14,451 bases of DNA from DATKEG01 sp035544515. GTDB lineage: Bacteria; Acidobacteriota; Vicinamibacteria; Fen-336. This document shows positions 7,389 through 14,087 of this stretch, piece by piece (position 1 is the first letter of the stretch; each line of letters begins with the position of its first letter). A program made the translations under genes and the position numbers. The notes below the pieces were generated by a model that was not told the DNA's origin, searched no databases, and worked only from the letters and a program-made list of their open reading frames with translations. The DNA is taken from contig DATKEG010000026.1 of the NCBI GenBank assembly GCA_035544515.1, positions 1-14,451 of the forward strand, read 5' to 3'.

Positions 7389-8717
7389 TCACGCGCGCGC
7401 CAGGTCGAGCGCCTCGTCGAGCGGGCGCGCCTCGGCCCCGGGGAGCTCGACGCCCAGCAGCCGGGCCGCGGTGGGCCCGACCGACAGCAGCGAGATCTCG
7501 CCGAGTGTGGTGGCCGGGCGGACCCCGGGCCCGGCCATGAGGAACGCCGCTCCCAGCGGCGCCAGCTCCGGCCGATGACCGTGCGCCGCGCGGTAGACGG
7601 GCGCCGCGGCCGCCGCCTCCGGCGTTGCGTGGCCCGTGAAGAAGACGCCGTCGTCGGCGGCGAGGACCAGGTCGGGGCCGTGCGAGCCCGGTCCCGGCGC
7701 GGGCAGGCCGAGGTCGGCGTACTGCGCGGGCCCGATGGTCTCCACGCCGGGCAGGGCGCCGAACCGCTCGCGCAGGGCCCCGCCGGCGGTGCGCGGCGCG
7801 CCCTCCAGGGTGTAGACGTACGCGGCGCCGCCGTTGCCGGCCACCCAGGCGTGCCGGCGGGTGGGTGCGCCCGTGCCGTCCAGCTCGAGCAATCCCAGCT
7901 CGCGCACCATCTGGTTGAGGTGGTGGGTCGCGCGCACTTCGGCGAAGCCGTGATCGCCGAACACGAGCAATGCTGTCGTCTCCAGGCGCCCCAGCGCGGC
8001 CAGCGAGTCGAGCAGGCGGCCCAGCAGGGCGTCCATCTCCCGCAGCGCCCAGCGCGCCTCGGGGCTGCCGATCCCGTGATCGTGCTGGAACGAATCGAGG
8101 GTGAGAAAGTGCAGGAGGAGCAGGCGCGGGGGCCGGGTGGCGAGGACGTGGCGCGCGGCCTCCAGCGTCAGCCAGTCCTGCATGGGCCCCAGCGCGTGCG
8201 CCGCGCTCCAGGGGCCGTAGCGGTCGACGGGGAGCCCGGCCCGGGCCAGCTCCGTCCACAGCGGCCGCGAGGCGTAGCGCTCGAACAGATCCTGCTCGTA
8301 GAACTCCGGGATGTTGTCGGGGATGGCGGCCACGCCGCGCGTCTTCGGCCAGCAGATGCTGGCGGTGCGCTCGCCGCGCGCGCGCAGCCGGTCCCAGAGC
8401 GTCTCCGCGCGGATACCCACCTCGTTGCGGTCGCCGAAGTGCTCGACCGGGACGCCCGCGTCGCGGTCGAAGACCATGTTGCCGATGATGCCGTGGCGCG
8501 CCGGCGACACGCCGGTGACCAGGCTGGTGTGGCAGGGCCAGGTCACGGAGGGGAAGATCACGCGCATGAGGCGCGCCCGCGCCCCGCGCGCGGCCAGCCC
8601 GCGCAGCGCGGGCAGCTCCAGCGCGGGGTCGTCGATGTAGCTGGCGCCGAGGCCGTCGATGCTGAGCAGGACGACGAGGTCGGGGGCACGGCGGGCGGTG
8701 GGCCCAGACGTGATCAT
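7389..8717 (-). CDS. Alkaline-phosphatase-superfamily phosphodiesterase/nucleotide pyrophosphatase
   Basis: This 442-residue hydrolase belongs to the nucleotide pyrophosphatase/phosphodiesterase branch. The two-metal site is complete: Asp21 in SIDG, nucleophile Thr59 in SVTWPCH, Asp208 and His212 in DSFQH, Asp255-His256 in GDHG, and His379 in AHGH. The Thr nucleophile favours phosphodiester or phosphonate hydrolysis over a Ser-type alkaline phosphatase. Relatives include NPP enzymes and phosphonoacetate hydrolase. No signal peptide is seen, so it appears cytoplasmic. The ATG at 8717 is chosen because homologous sequence begins there and an extended -10 lies just upstream. It is the first gene of the minus-strand unit and diverges from the FGGY kinase. 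It may hydrolyse the nucleotidyltransferase product or supply its phosphorylated substrate; this is inference. Confidence 0.87.
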   Translation of the reverse strand: MITSGPTARRAPDLVVLLSIDGLGASYIDDPALELPALRGLAARGARARLMRVIFPSVTWPCHTSLVTGVSPARHGIIGNMVFDRDAGVPVEHFGDRNEVGIRAETLWDRLRARGERTASICWPKTRGVAAIPDNIPEFYEQDLFERYASRPLWTELARAGLPVDRYGPWSAAHALGPMQDWLTLEAARHVLATRPPRLLLLHFLTLDSFQHDHGIGSPEARWALREMDALLGRLLDSLAALGRLETTALLVFGDHGFAEVRATHHLNQMVRELGLLELDGTGAPTRRHAWVAGNGGAAYVYTLEGAPRTAGGALRERFGALPGVETIGPAQYADLGLPAPGPGSHGPDLVLAADDGVFFTGHATPEAAAAAPVYRAAHGHRPELAPLGAAFLMAGPGVRPATTLGEISLLSVGPTAARLLGVELPGAEARPLDEALDLARA

Positions 8718-8724
8718 GGCAGCC

Positions 8725-8754
8725 CTTGTAGCACGCGCCTCAACGGGCCGGCAA
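8725..8754 (-). promoter_or_regulatory. Promoter of the phosphodiesterase-nucleotidyltransferase-metE-like-yaeQ unit
   Basis: On the minus strand, TTGCCG (8754-8749) is followed after 18 nt by TACAAG (8730-8725), preceded by TGC as in extended -10 promoters. The -10 ends 7 nt before the ATG at 8717. With no Shine-Dalgarno sequence present, the transcript may start at or beside the ATG. Confidence 0.45.
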
Positions 8755-8803
8755 GCGACCACGCGCGTCGCGCAATCGTCATGTCGACGCCGTCGCCGCG
8801 GGC

Positions 8804-8809
8804 TATAAT
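8804..8809 (+). promoter_or_regulatory. Consensus -10 box of the FGGY kinase gene
   Basis: A perfect TATAAT in otherwise GC-rich DNA ends 10 nt before the ATG at 8820. A start 6-7 nt downstream leaves a leader of 3-4 nt at most. It also argues against the in-frame ATG at 8781, since the box would then lie inside the gene. No clear -35 is seen. Confidence 0.5.
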
Positions 8810-8819
8810 CGGCGCCGCC

Positions 8820-10295
8820 ATGCCGCCCGCGGCGCCGGGTCCTCTCGTGCTGGGCGTGGATATCGGCACGTCCTCGGCGAAGGGCGCGGCGTTCGACCGC
8901 GCCGGTCGGTGCCTCGCCGCCGCGGAGGTCGCCTGCGCGTATCGCGTGCCCGCCGCGGGCCGGGCCGAGGCGGACGCCGACACCTGGTGGCGGGCGGCGC
9001 GCGACATTCTCGCGCGGCTCGCCGCGCGCGTCGGCGCCGCCGCGGTGGAGGCCATCGGCGTGACCGGCCAGGCGCCGACCCTGCTGCCCGTCGACGCGGA
9101 GGGGCGTCCGCTCGGCCCGGCGATCCTCTGGCTCGACGTGCGCGCCGAGGCCGAGGCGGATCAGCTCGCCGCCGCGCTCGGGCCAGAGGCCGAAGCGGTG
9201 GGCGGCAACCGGATCCACGCGTACTCCCTCGGCCCCAAGCTCGCCTGGCTGCGCGCGCACGCGCCCGAGCGCTTCGCCGCCGCCGCCTGCTTCCTCCAGT
9301 CGCACTCGTACCCGGTGCTGCGCCTCACCGGCGCCCGCACCACCGACTTTGCCTCCGCGGCGCTGTCGGCGCCGCTCTACGACGCGCGGGCGCGCGCCTG
9401 GTGGACGCCGGGGCTGGCGCAGCTCGGACTCGACCCGGGGCGCCTGCCCGCCCTGCAGCCGGCGCACGCCGTGGCCGGCGCCGTCACCACGGCCGCCGCG
9501 CTCGAGACCGGCCTGCGCGCGGGAACGCCCGTCGTCGTCGGCGGCGCGGACTTTGCCGCTTCCGCGCTCGCCGCGGGCGTGACCGAGCCGGGGGAAGCCG
9601 CGCTGATGCTGGGCACCGCGGGCAACCTCATCCTGCCGTTCACCGCGCCCGCGTTCGACCTCAGGCTGATCAACGCACACCACGTGGGCTGCGACCGCTA
9701 CCTTGCGCTGGGCGCGACGCTGGCCGGCGCCGTCCAGCAGTGGTTCCGCGCCACGTGGTCGGGCCCTGCGCCGCTCGAGGCGCTCGAACGCGAGGCGGCG
9801 GCCGCCCCCGCGGGAGCCGGCGGCGTGCGCCTGCTGCCATACCTCACGGGGGAGCGCACGCCGGTGTGGGACGCGGGCGCGCGCGGCGCCTTCACCGGGC
9901 TGTCCCTGGCCCACGGCCGCGGGCACCTGTACCGCGCGGTGCTGGAGGGCGTCGCGGTGTCGTTCCGCCACTGCCTCGAGGTGATGCGCGAGCGCGGCGC
10001 CGCGCTGCACGAGGTCATCGCGGTCGACGGCGGAGCGCGCAGCCCTCTCTGGCGGCAGATCCTCTGCGACGCCCTCGGCGCCCCGCTGCGCTACCTGCCG
10101 GACGCGGTGGGCGCGCCGGGGGGAGCCGCGCTCCTCGCCGCCCTCGGCACCGGCATGGTGCGGGGGGCCGAGGCGGCGAAGACCTGGCGCGGGCCCGTGG
10201 TGGAGCAGGTCCCCGAGAGCGCCCGGACAGAGCTGTACGCGGAGATGCTGGCCGAGCGCATCGCGCTGTATCCCTCGCTGCGGCGCGTGGCTTGA
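8820..10295 (+). CDS. FGGY-family carbohydrate kinase (xylulokinase-like)
   Basis: This 491-residue cytoplasmic kinase transfers phosphate from ATP to a sugar or polyol hydroxyl. The two FGGY domains are visible: VDIGTSSAKGAAF (13-25), the phosphate-binding loop of domain I; GGADFAAS (241-248), with Asp244 as probable catalytic base; LGTAGN (264-269), the second phosphate loop; LLPYLTGERTPVWD (338-351); and the adenine-site motif AVDGGARSPLWRQ (401-413). Length is normal for the family. It most resembles xylulokinase, but FGGY members act on many ketoses, polyols and glycerol, so the substrate is not assigned. A consensus -10 lies 10 nt before the chosen ATG. The stop codon overlaps the start of the dehydrogenase gene (TGATG), indicating translational coupling and suggesting that the dehydrogenase acts on the kinase product. 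Confidence 0.88.
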   Translation: MPPAAPGPLVLGVDIGTSSAKGAAFDRAGRCLAAAEVACAYRVPAAGRAEADADTWWRAARDILARLAARVGAAAVEAIGVTGQAPTLLPVDAEGRPLGPAILWLDVRAEAEADQLAAALGPEAEAVGGNRIHAYSLGPKLAWLRAHAPERFAAAACFLQSHSYPVLRLTGARTTDFASAALSAPLYDARARAWWTPGLAQLGLDPGRLPALQPAHAVAGAVTTAAALETGLRAGTPVVVGGADFAASALAAGVTEPGEAALMLGTAGNLILPFTAPAFDLRLINAHHVGCDRYLALGATLAGAVQQWFRATWSGPAPLEALEREAAAAPAGAGGVRLLPYLTGERTPVWDAGARGAFTGLSLAHGRGHLYRAVLEGVAVSFRHCLEVMRERGAALHEVIAVDGGARSPLWRQILCDALGAPLRYLPDAVGAPGGAALLAALGTGMVRGAEAAKTWRGPVVEQVPESARTELYAEMLAERIALYPSLRRVA

Positions 10296-11275
10296 TGGCC
10301 CACGTGGCCATCCTCGGCGCCGGCTTCATGGGGAGCGCCCTGACCGTGCCCGCCACCGACAACGGCCACACCGTCGCGCTCTGGGGCACCCACCTCGACG
10401 GGCACCTCGTCGAGGCGGTGCAGCGGGGCCGTCGCCATCCGAAGCTCGGCCTGCGCCTGCCGCGCGCGGTGCGCGCGTTTCCGGAGCCCGCGCTGGCCGT
10501 GGCGCTGGCCGGCGCCGACCTCGTGGTCAACGCGGTCACGTCCGACGGGGCGCTGCCCGTGCTGCGCCGGGCCCGGGGCTACCTCACGCCGGGCGTGCCG
10601 CTCCTGAGCGTGTCGAAGGGCCTGGCCGGGCGGGGCGGGCGCGTGGTGACCCTCTCGCAGGCCATCCGCGAGACGACGGGCCTGCGCGTGGTCAGCGCGG
10701 GCGGGCCCTCGAAGGCGGTCGAGCTCGCGCGGCGCGTGCCCACCGCGGTCGTCTACGCCGCCCCGGACGCGCGGGCCCGCGGCGCGGCGCGGCGGCTGCT
10801 CGCCACGCGCTACTACGCGGTGGCGGAGAGTGCCGACCAGCGCGGCCTCGAGCTCTGCTCCGCGCTCAAGAACGCCTATGCCATCGGCGTGGGCCTGTGT
10901 GACGGCCTGATCGCGGCCGGCCGCGGCGAGACCCTCTACAACACGAAGTCCGCGCTCTTCACCCAGGCCGTGCGCGAGATCGGGCGGCTCGCGCGGCGGG
11001 TGGGCGCAAGCCCGGACACCGCGATGGGGCTGGGCGGGGCGGGCGACCTGCACGTCACCGCCGTCGCCGGCCGCAACCGCATCTTCGGGGAGCTCCGCGG
11101 TCGCGGCCTGCCCACGGCGCGGGTGGTGGCACGGCTGCGGCGGCGCGACGAGCTCACCGAGGGGTACGCGGCCATCCAGGCCTCGGCGGCGGTGGTCGTC
11201 TTCTTCGTGCTGATCGTGGCGCTCACCTTTGCCCAGTGGCTGGCCTTCCGCCGCCGGGTGCACTACACGACGTGA
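10295..11275 (+). CDS. GpsA-like NAD(P)-dependent glycerol-3-phosphate dehydrogenase with a permease-like C-terminus (probable in-frame fusion)
   Basis: Residues 1 to about 294 of 326 are clearly GpsA-like. They include the dinucleotide loop GAGFMG (8-13), SVSKG with Lys108, GGPSKAVELA (136-145), the catalytic-lysine segment ALKNAYAIG with Lys192, GLGGAGDL (245-252), RNR (260-262) and TEGYAAI (288-294). GpsA normally continues about 45-50 residues in a helical C-terminal domain closing the substrate pocket. Here that part is absent. About 20 hydrophobic residues follow, then a basic tail ending in RRRVHYTT, which closely resembles the end of MalF/UgpA-type ABC permeases. A MalG-type permease gene begins 76 nt later, exactly where it would follow such a permease. 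Total length looks normal for GpsA, so automated annotation may miss the change. Activity is doubtful. An assembly join is the main alternative to a real deletion. Confidence 0.8.
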   Translation: MAHVAILGAGFMGSALTVPATDNGHTVALWGTHLDGHLVEAVQRGRRHPKLGLRLPRAVRAFPEPALAVALAGADLVVNAVTSDGALPVLRRARGYLTPGVPLLSVSKGLAGRGGRVVTLSQAIRETTGLRVVSAGGPSKAVELARRVPTAVVYAAPDARARGAARRLLATRYYAVAESADQRGLELCSALKNAYAIGVGLCDGLIAAGRGETLYNTKSALFTQAVREIGRLARRVGASPDTAMGLGGAGDLHVTAVAGRNRIFGELRGRGLPTARVVARLRRRDELTEGYAAIQASAAVVVFFVLIVALTFAQWLAFRRRVHYTT

Positions 11276-11351
11276 TCGGCCGCCCCGGTGGCCGGGTGAC
11301 GGCGGCCGTCGCTCCGCGGCGGGCGTCGCCGCGCCGCGGGCACGACGCCAC

Positions 11352-12179
11352 GTGACCCGCCGGCCTCCCATCGCCCGCGCGGTGACCCTGGCCCTGCTCG
11401 CCGCGGTGGCCCTGGTGGAGGTGTTCCCCTACCTCTGGATGGTGACCACCTCGCTCAAGACCCTGCCCGAGGTGACACAGTTCCCACCCTCGCTCTGGCC
11501 GGCGTCGCCGCAGTGGGGCAACTACGCGCGCGCCTGGGCCTCGGGGCCGTTCCTGCGCTACGCCGTCAACAACGTCGTGCAGACCGTGGGCATCCTGGTC
11601 TGCCAGCTCTTCTTCGGCTGCCTGGCCGGCTACGCCTTCAGCAAGCTGCGCTTCCCCGGCCGCGACGCGCTCTTCCTGCTGGTGATCGCCTGCCTCATCG
11701 TGCCCCCGCAGGTGCGTTTCGTGCCGCTGTACATGCTGTTCAGCACACTCGGGCTGCTCAACACGTACGCGTCGCTGATCGTGCCCTACGCGGTCTCCGC
11801 GCTGGGCACCTTCCTGATCCGCGACGCGTTCATGCAGGTGAGCGACGACGTGGTCGACGCCGCGCGCGTCGACGGGGCGGGGACCTTCACCATCGTGTTC
11901 CGCATCCTCGTCCCCATCGCCCGGCCGACGCTGGTGGCCTTCTCGCTCTTCAGCGTGGTCTACCACTGGAACGACTTCTTCTGGCCGCTGGTCATGACCA
12001 CCAACGACGCCGTGCGCACCCTGCCCATCGGCGTGGCCATGCTGCGCGAGGAGGGCAGCGGCCCGCGCTGGCACATCATCATGGCCGGGAGCATGTTCGT
12101 GGTGGCCCCGGTGCTGGCCGTCTTCCTGCTGGCGCAGCGCCACATCATCCGCGCGTTCACGTTCACCTCGCTGAAGTGA
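11352..12179 (+). CDS. Carbohydrate ABC transporter permease, MalG/UgpE type (CUT1)
   Basis: This 275-residue inner-membrane protein has about six membrane segments and normal family length. The N-terminal helix ends in YLWMVTTSLKT (27-37), typical of MalG-like permeases. The cytoplasmic coupling loop that contacts the ATPase lies at about 169-193 as DAARVDGAGTFTIVFRILVP, with Asp replacing the usual first Glu of the EAA motif. WNDFFWPL (206-213) is also typical. GTG at 11352 is chosen because upstream sequence in this frame is Arg/Pro-rich and overlaps the preceding gene. Its partners are missing here. There is no substrate-binding protein and no ATPase, and the first permease survives only as a fragment fused to the dehydrogenase. 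Unless it pairs with subunits encoded elsewhere it cannot form a transporter. A sugar, polyol or glycerol-phosphate substrate is likely from the neighbours. Confidence 0.88.
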   Translation: MTRRPPIARAVTLALLAAVALVEVFPYLWMVTTSLKTLPEVTQFPPSLWPASPQWGNYARAWASGPFLRYAVNNVVQTVGILVCQLFFGCLAGYAFSKLRFPGRDALFLLVIACLIVPPQVRFVPLYMLFSTLGLLNTYASLIVPYAVSALGTFLIRDAFMQVSDDVVDAARVDGAGTFTIVFRILVPIARPTLVAFSLFSVVYHWNDFFWPLVMTTNDAVRTLPIGVAMLREEGSGPRWHIIMAGSMFVVAPVLAVFLLAQRHIIRAFTFTSLK

Positions 12180-12190
12180 GAATCGCTCAC
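12176..12190. terminator. Candidate short hairpin at the convergent gene end
   Basis: GTGAG (12176-12180) and CTCAC (12186-12190) pair around AATCG, overlapping the permease stop codon and ending 5 nt before the isochorismatase-like gene's stop. The two genes converge with only 16 nt between them. Five base pairs and no T-tract make this a weak candidate. Confidence 0.25.
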
Positions 12191-12195
12191 GCGCC

Positions 12196-12810
12196 TCACG
12201 CGAGCATGGCGCGGGCCTGGTCCAGGGTGCGGACGCGCGCGTACATCCGGAGGGACGTGTCCAGGCTGTAGGCGTGGGCCGCGGCATCGCCGCCCCAGCA
12301 GCACTCGCGGACGACCACGGTGTCGAGGTCCATGCTGAAGGCCTCGCGGACGGTCGTCTCGACGCCGCGATTGGTGGCGCCGCCGCCGATCACCAGGGCG
12401 GTGCGGCGGAGCAGGCGCAGCAGCTCGGCGACCCCGGTGCCGTAGAACGCGCTGGGGCGGCGCTTGAGGAACACGTAGTCCTCGGCCCGGGGGGCGATCT
12501 CGTCAGGGAAGCCCGCCTCGGGCGTGCCCTCGATGCAGTTGGTGAGCGATGGCACCCCCGTCTCGACGCTGAGGTCGGTGGCCAGGAGCACGACGTCGGC
12601 GCCGTCCGCCCGGCTGACGGGCGTCGTGTAGATGATGGGCATGGCGCGCGCGCGGCACGCGCCGATGAGGGCAACCCAGGCGTCGAGGACGGGGCGCATC
12701 GCCGCGCGCCGCGCAGGATCGGCGGGGGTCAACGCGCGGCGGCAGGCGTCGTAGACGATGAGGGCGGCGCGCGCCGTGTCGATGCGGTCGGGCCGGCCGC
12801 TCGCACTCAT
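12196..12810 (-). CDS. Isochorismatase-like hydrolase with Gly at the nucleophile position
   Basis: This 204-residue cytoplasmic protein has the isochorismatase/cysteine-hydrolase fold. Asp21 in LIVYDACR and Lys116 in VFLKRRPSAFYGT match the family's Asp and Lys. The third position, in GGGATNRGVETTVREAF, is Gly149 where amidase and nicotinamidase-type members have Cys. True isochorismatases such as EntB also carry Gly there and cleave a vinyl ether without a covalent thiol intermediate. So vinyl-ether hydrolysis, another non-Cys chemistry, or loss of activity are all possible; amidase activity by the usual mechanism is not expected. Cys170-Cys171 lie elsewhere and are not an obvious replacement. 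Its ATG overlaps the stop of the mandelate-racemase-like gene by 4 nt (ATGA), so the two are translationally coupled and probably share a catabolic pathway. The substrate is unknown. Confidence 0.82.
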   Translation of the reverse strand: MSASGRPDRIDTARAALIVYDACRRALTPADPARRAAMRPVLDAWVALIGACRARAMPIIYTTPVSRADGADVVLLATDLSVETGVPSLTNCIEGTPEAGFPDEIAPRAEDYVFLKRRPSAFYGTGVAELLRLLRRTALVIGGGATNRGVETTVREAFSMDLDTVVVRECCWGGDAAAHAYSLDTSLRMYARVRTLDQARAMLA

Positions 12811-13925
12811 GGCTCGGGGACCAGCGAGGCGGCGGCCACCGCCTCGTCCAGCTCCAGGCCGAGGCCGGGGGCGTCGGGCGGAATGAGCACGATCCCGTCC
12901 GGCGTGACCTCCTCGCGCAGGACCGGTCCCTTGAACAGCCGGCCCTGGAACTCCAGCAGCGGGTTGTCGGCCATGAAGTACTCGATCCACTTGACGTTGG
13001 GGAGCCCGGCGGCCATCTGGATGTGGATCATCTGGAGGTTCCACGGCGACACCGGCACGCTGGCGAGCGTGGCGAGGGCGTGGATCCGGAGCCAGTCGGT
13101 GATGCCGCCGGTGAGCGCGGCGTTGGGCTGGACGATGTCGACGGCCCCCTGCTCGATCAGCTGGCGGAACTCCAGCACGCCGACGTGCTGCTCGCCGCCG
13201 GCGATGTAGGTGCGTCCGGCCCGCTGCCGGATCCGCACGTAGCCGGGGATGTCGTCGGGCGGCACCGGCTCTTCGAGCCAGTACACGTCCCAGCGCTCCC
13301 AGCGCTTGAGCTGCTGGATCGCGGTGTCGACGTCCCACGTGCCGTTCACGTCCACCATCAGCTTCACGTCCGGGCCGATCGCCTCGCGCACGTGCTTCAC
13401 GCGCTCGGTGGCCTCGTCGAGCGAGACGTAGGTGGCGGAGCCGCGGATCTTCAGCGCCCGGTGCCCCTGCTTCACGTAGTCGGCGGCCTTCGCGGCGAGC
13501 GTGTCGGGCGGGAGATGGTGCGCGCAGTTGGCGTAGGTGGCGACGCGCCCGCGCGTGCCGCCGAAGAGCGCCGACACCGGCGCGTCGAGCCGCTTGCCCT
13601 TGAGGTCCCACAGCGCGAAGTCGATGGCGGCGATGCAGAACCGCACGATGCCGTCGCCGCCGCGCCGGGGGACGGCGTCGTACATGCGGCGCCAGAGGTC
13701 GTCGGTGAGGAGGGGATCCTGGCCGACGAGGACGCTCTTCAGCGTGCGCCGGATCAGCGTGGCCACGACGTCGCTGGTGGCGCTGCCGCCGCTCGCCATG
13801 CTCACGAAGCCCGTCCCGCGCACGCCGGCATCCGTGTGGACCTCGACGATCTGGATGCCCGCGGCATCGGCCCGGGGGTCGCGCGATGCGCTGTACCGCT
13901 TCACCGTCACGTCCGTGATCTTCAC
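12807..13925 (-). CDS. Mandelate racemase/muconate lactonizing enzyme family protein (enolase superfamily)
   Basis: This 372-residue protein has an N-terminal capping domain (about 1-125) and a modified TIM barrel. The magnesium ligands are present: Asp192 in MVDVNGTW, Glu218 in WLEEP and Glu245 in GGEQH, with mandelate-racemase-like spacing. The base motif on one face is Lys159-x-Arg161. On the other face, mandelate racemase uses an Asp/His dyad; here the equivalent positions, by counting from the metal ligands, are Asn268 (VQPNAALTGG) and Trp295 (SPWNLQ). A normal racemase or acid-sugar dehydratase using that dyad is therefore unlikely, and the reaction is unassigned. The start is GTG with AGGAGG 6 nt upstream. 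It is first in a two-gene unit with the isochorismatase-like gene and diverges from an amidohydrolase gene. Confidence 0.85.
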   Translation of the reverse strand: MKITDVTVKRYSASRDPRADAAGIQIVEVHTDAGVRGTGFVSMASGGSATSDVVATLIRRTLKSVLVGQDPLLTDDLWRRMYDAVPRRGGDGIVRFCIAAIDFALWDLKGKRLDAPVSALFGGTRGRVATYANCAHHLPPDTLAAKAADYVKQGHRALKIRGSATYVSLDEATERVKHVREAIGPDVKLMVDVNGTWDVDTAIQQLKRWERWDVYWLEEPVPPDDIPGYVRIRQRAGRTYIAGGEQHVGVLEFRQLIEQGAVDIVQPNAALTGGITDWLRIHALATLASVPVSPWNLQMIHIQMAAGLPNVKWIEYFMADNPLLEFQGRLFKGPVLREEVTPDGIVLIPPDAPGLGLELDEAVAAASLVPEP

Positions 13926-13931
13926 GCGTTG

Positions 13932-13937
13932 CCTCCT
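13932..13937 (-). promoter_or_regulatory. Ribosome binding site deciding the GTG start at 13925
   Basis: On the minus strand AGGAGG lies 6 nt before GTG at 13925. Homologous sequence (MKITDVTVKRY) also begins at that codon, so upstream starts in the same frame are rejected. Confidence 0.75.
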
Positions 13938-13982
13938 CTCGCTCGCGCGCCCCGCTCCGCGCGGTGGTGCGCTCGGCCGCTC

Positions 13983-13992
13983 ATCGTAGCAC
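13983..13992 (-). promoter_or_regulatory. Candidate extended -10 promoter of the mandelate-racemase-like gene
   Basis: On the minus strand the sequence reads GTGCTACGAT: TACGAT with an upstream TGC, as in extended -10 promoters. It resembles GTGCTACAAG ahead of the phosphodiesterase gene. It gives a leader of about 50 nt that contains the AGGAGG site. No clear -35 is visible. Confidence 0.4.
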
Positions 13993-14022
13993 CGCGACAT
14001 CGGCTCGCCGGGAACCGCCCGC

Positions 14023-14051
14023 TTGAAGAGGGCGCGGATCTCGGCTAAAGA
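14023..14051 (+). promoter_or_regulatory. Weak promoter candidate for the amidohydrolase gene
   Basis: TTGAAG (14023-14028) and TAAAGA (14046-14051) are separated by exactly 17 nt, the preferred sigma-70 spacing. The -35 matches four of six consensus positions and the -10 only three of six. The divergent gap 13926-14087 is otherwise non-coding. Confidence 0.25.
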
Positions 14052-14075
14052 GGCAGTATCCGTTACCGCACAACG

Positions 14076-14081
14076 AAGGAG
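14076..14081 (+). promoter_or_regulatory. Ribosome binding site of the amidohydrolase gene
   Basis: AAGGAG ends 6 nt before the ATG at 14088, which fixes that start. Confidence 0.7.
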
Positions 14082-14087
14082 CACGCC

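Noticed and set aside
8781..8819. Alternative in-frame ATG for the FGGY kinase, 13 codons upstream
   Set aside because: It has no Shine-Dalgarno sequence, adds residues not typical of the family, and would place the consensus TATAAT inside the gene.
11229..11351. N-terminal extension of the MalG-type permease frame into the preceding gene
   Set aside because: The segment is Arg/Pro/Gly-rich and not membrane-like; family length and content match a start at GTG 11352.
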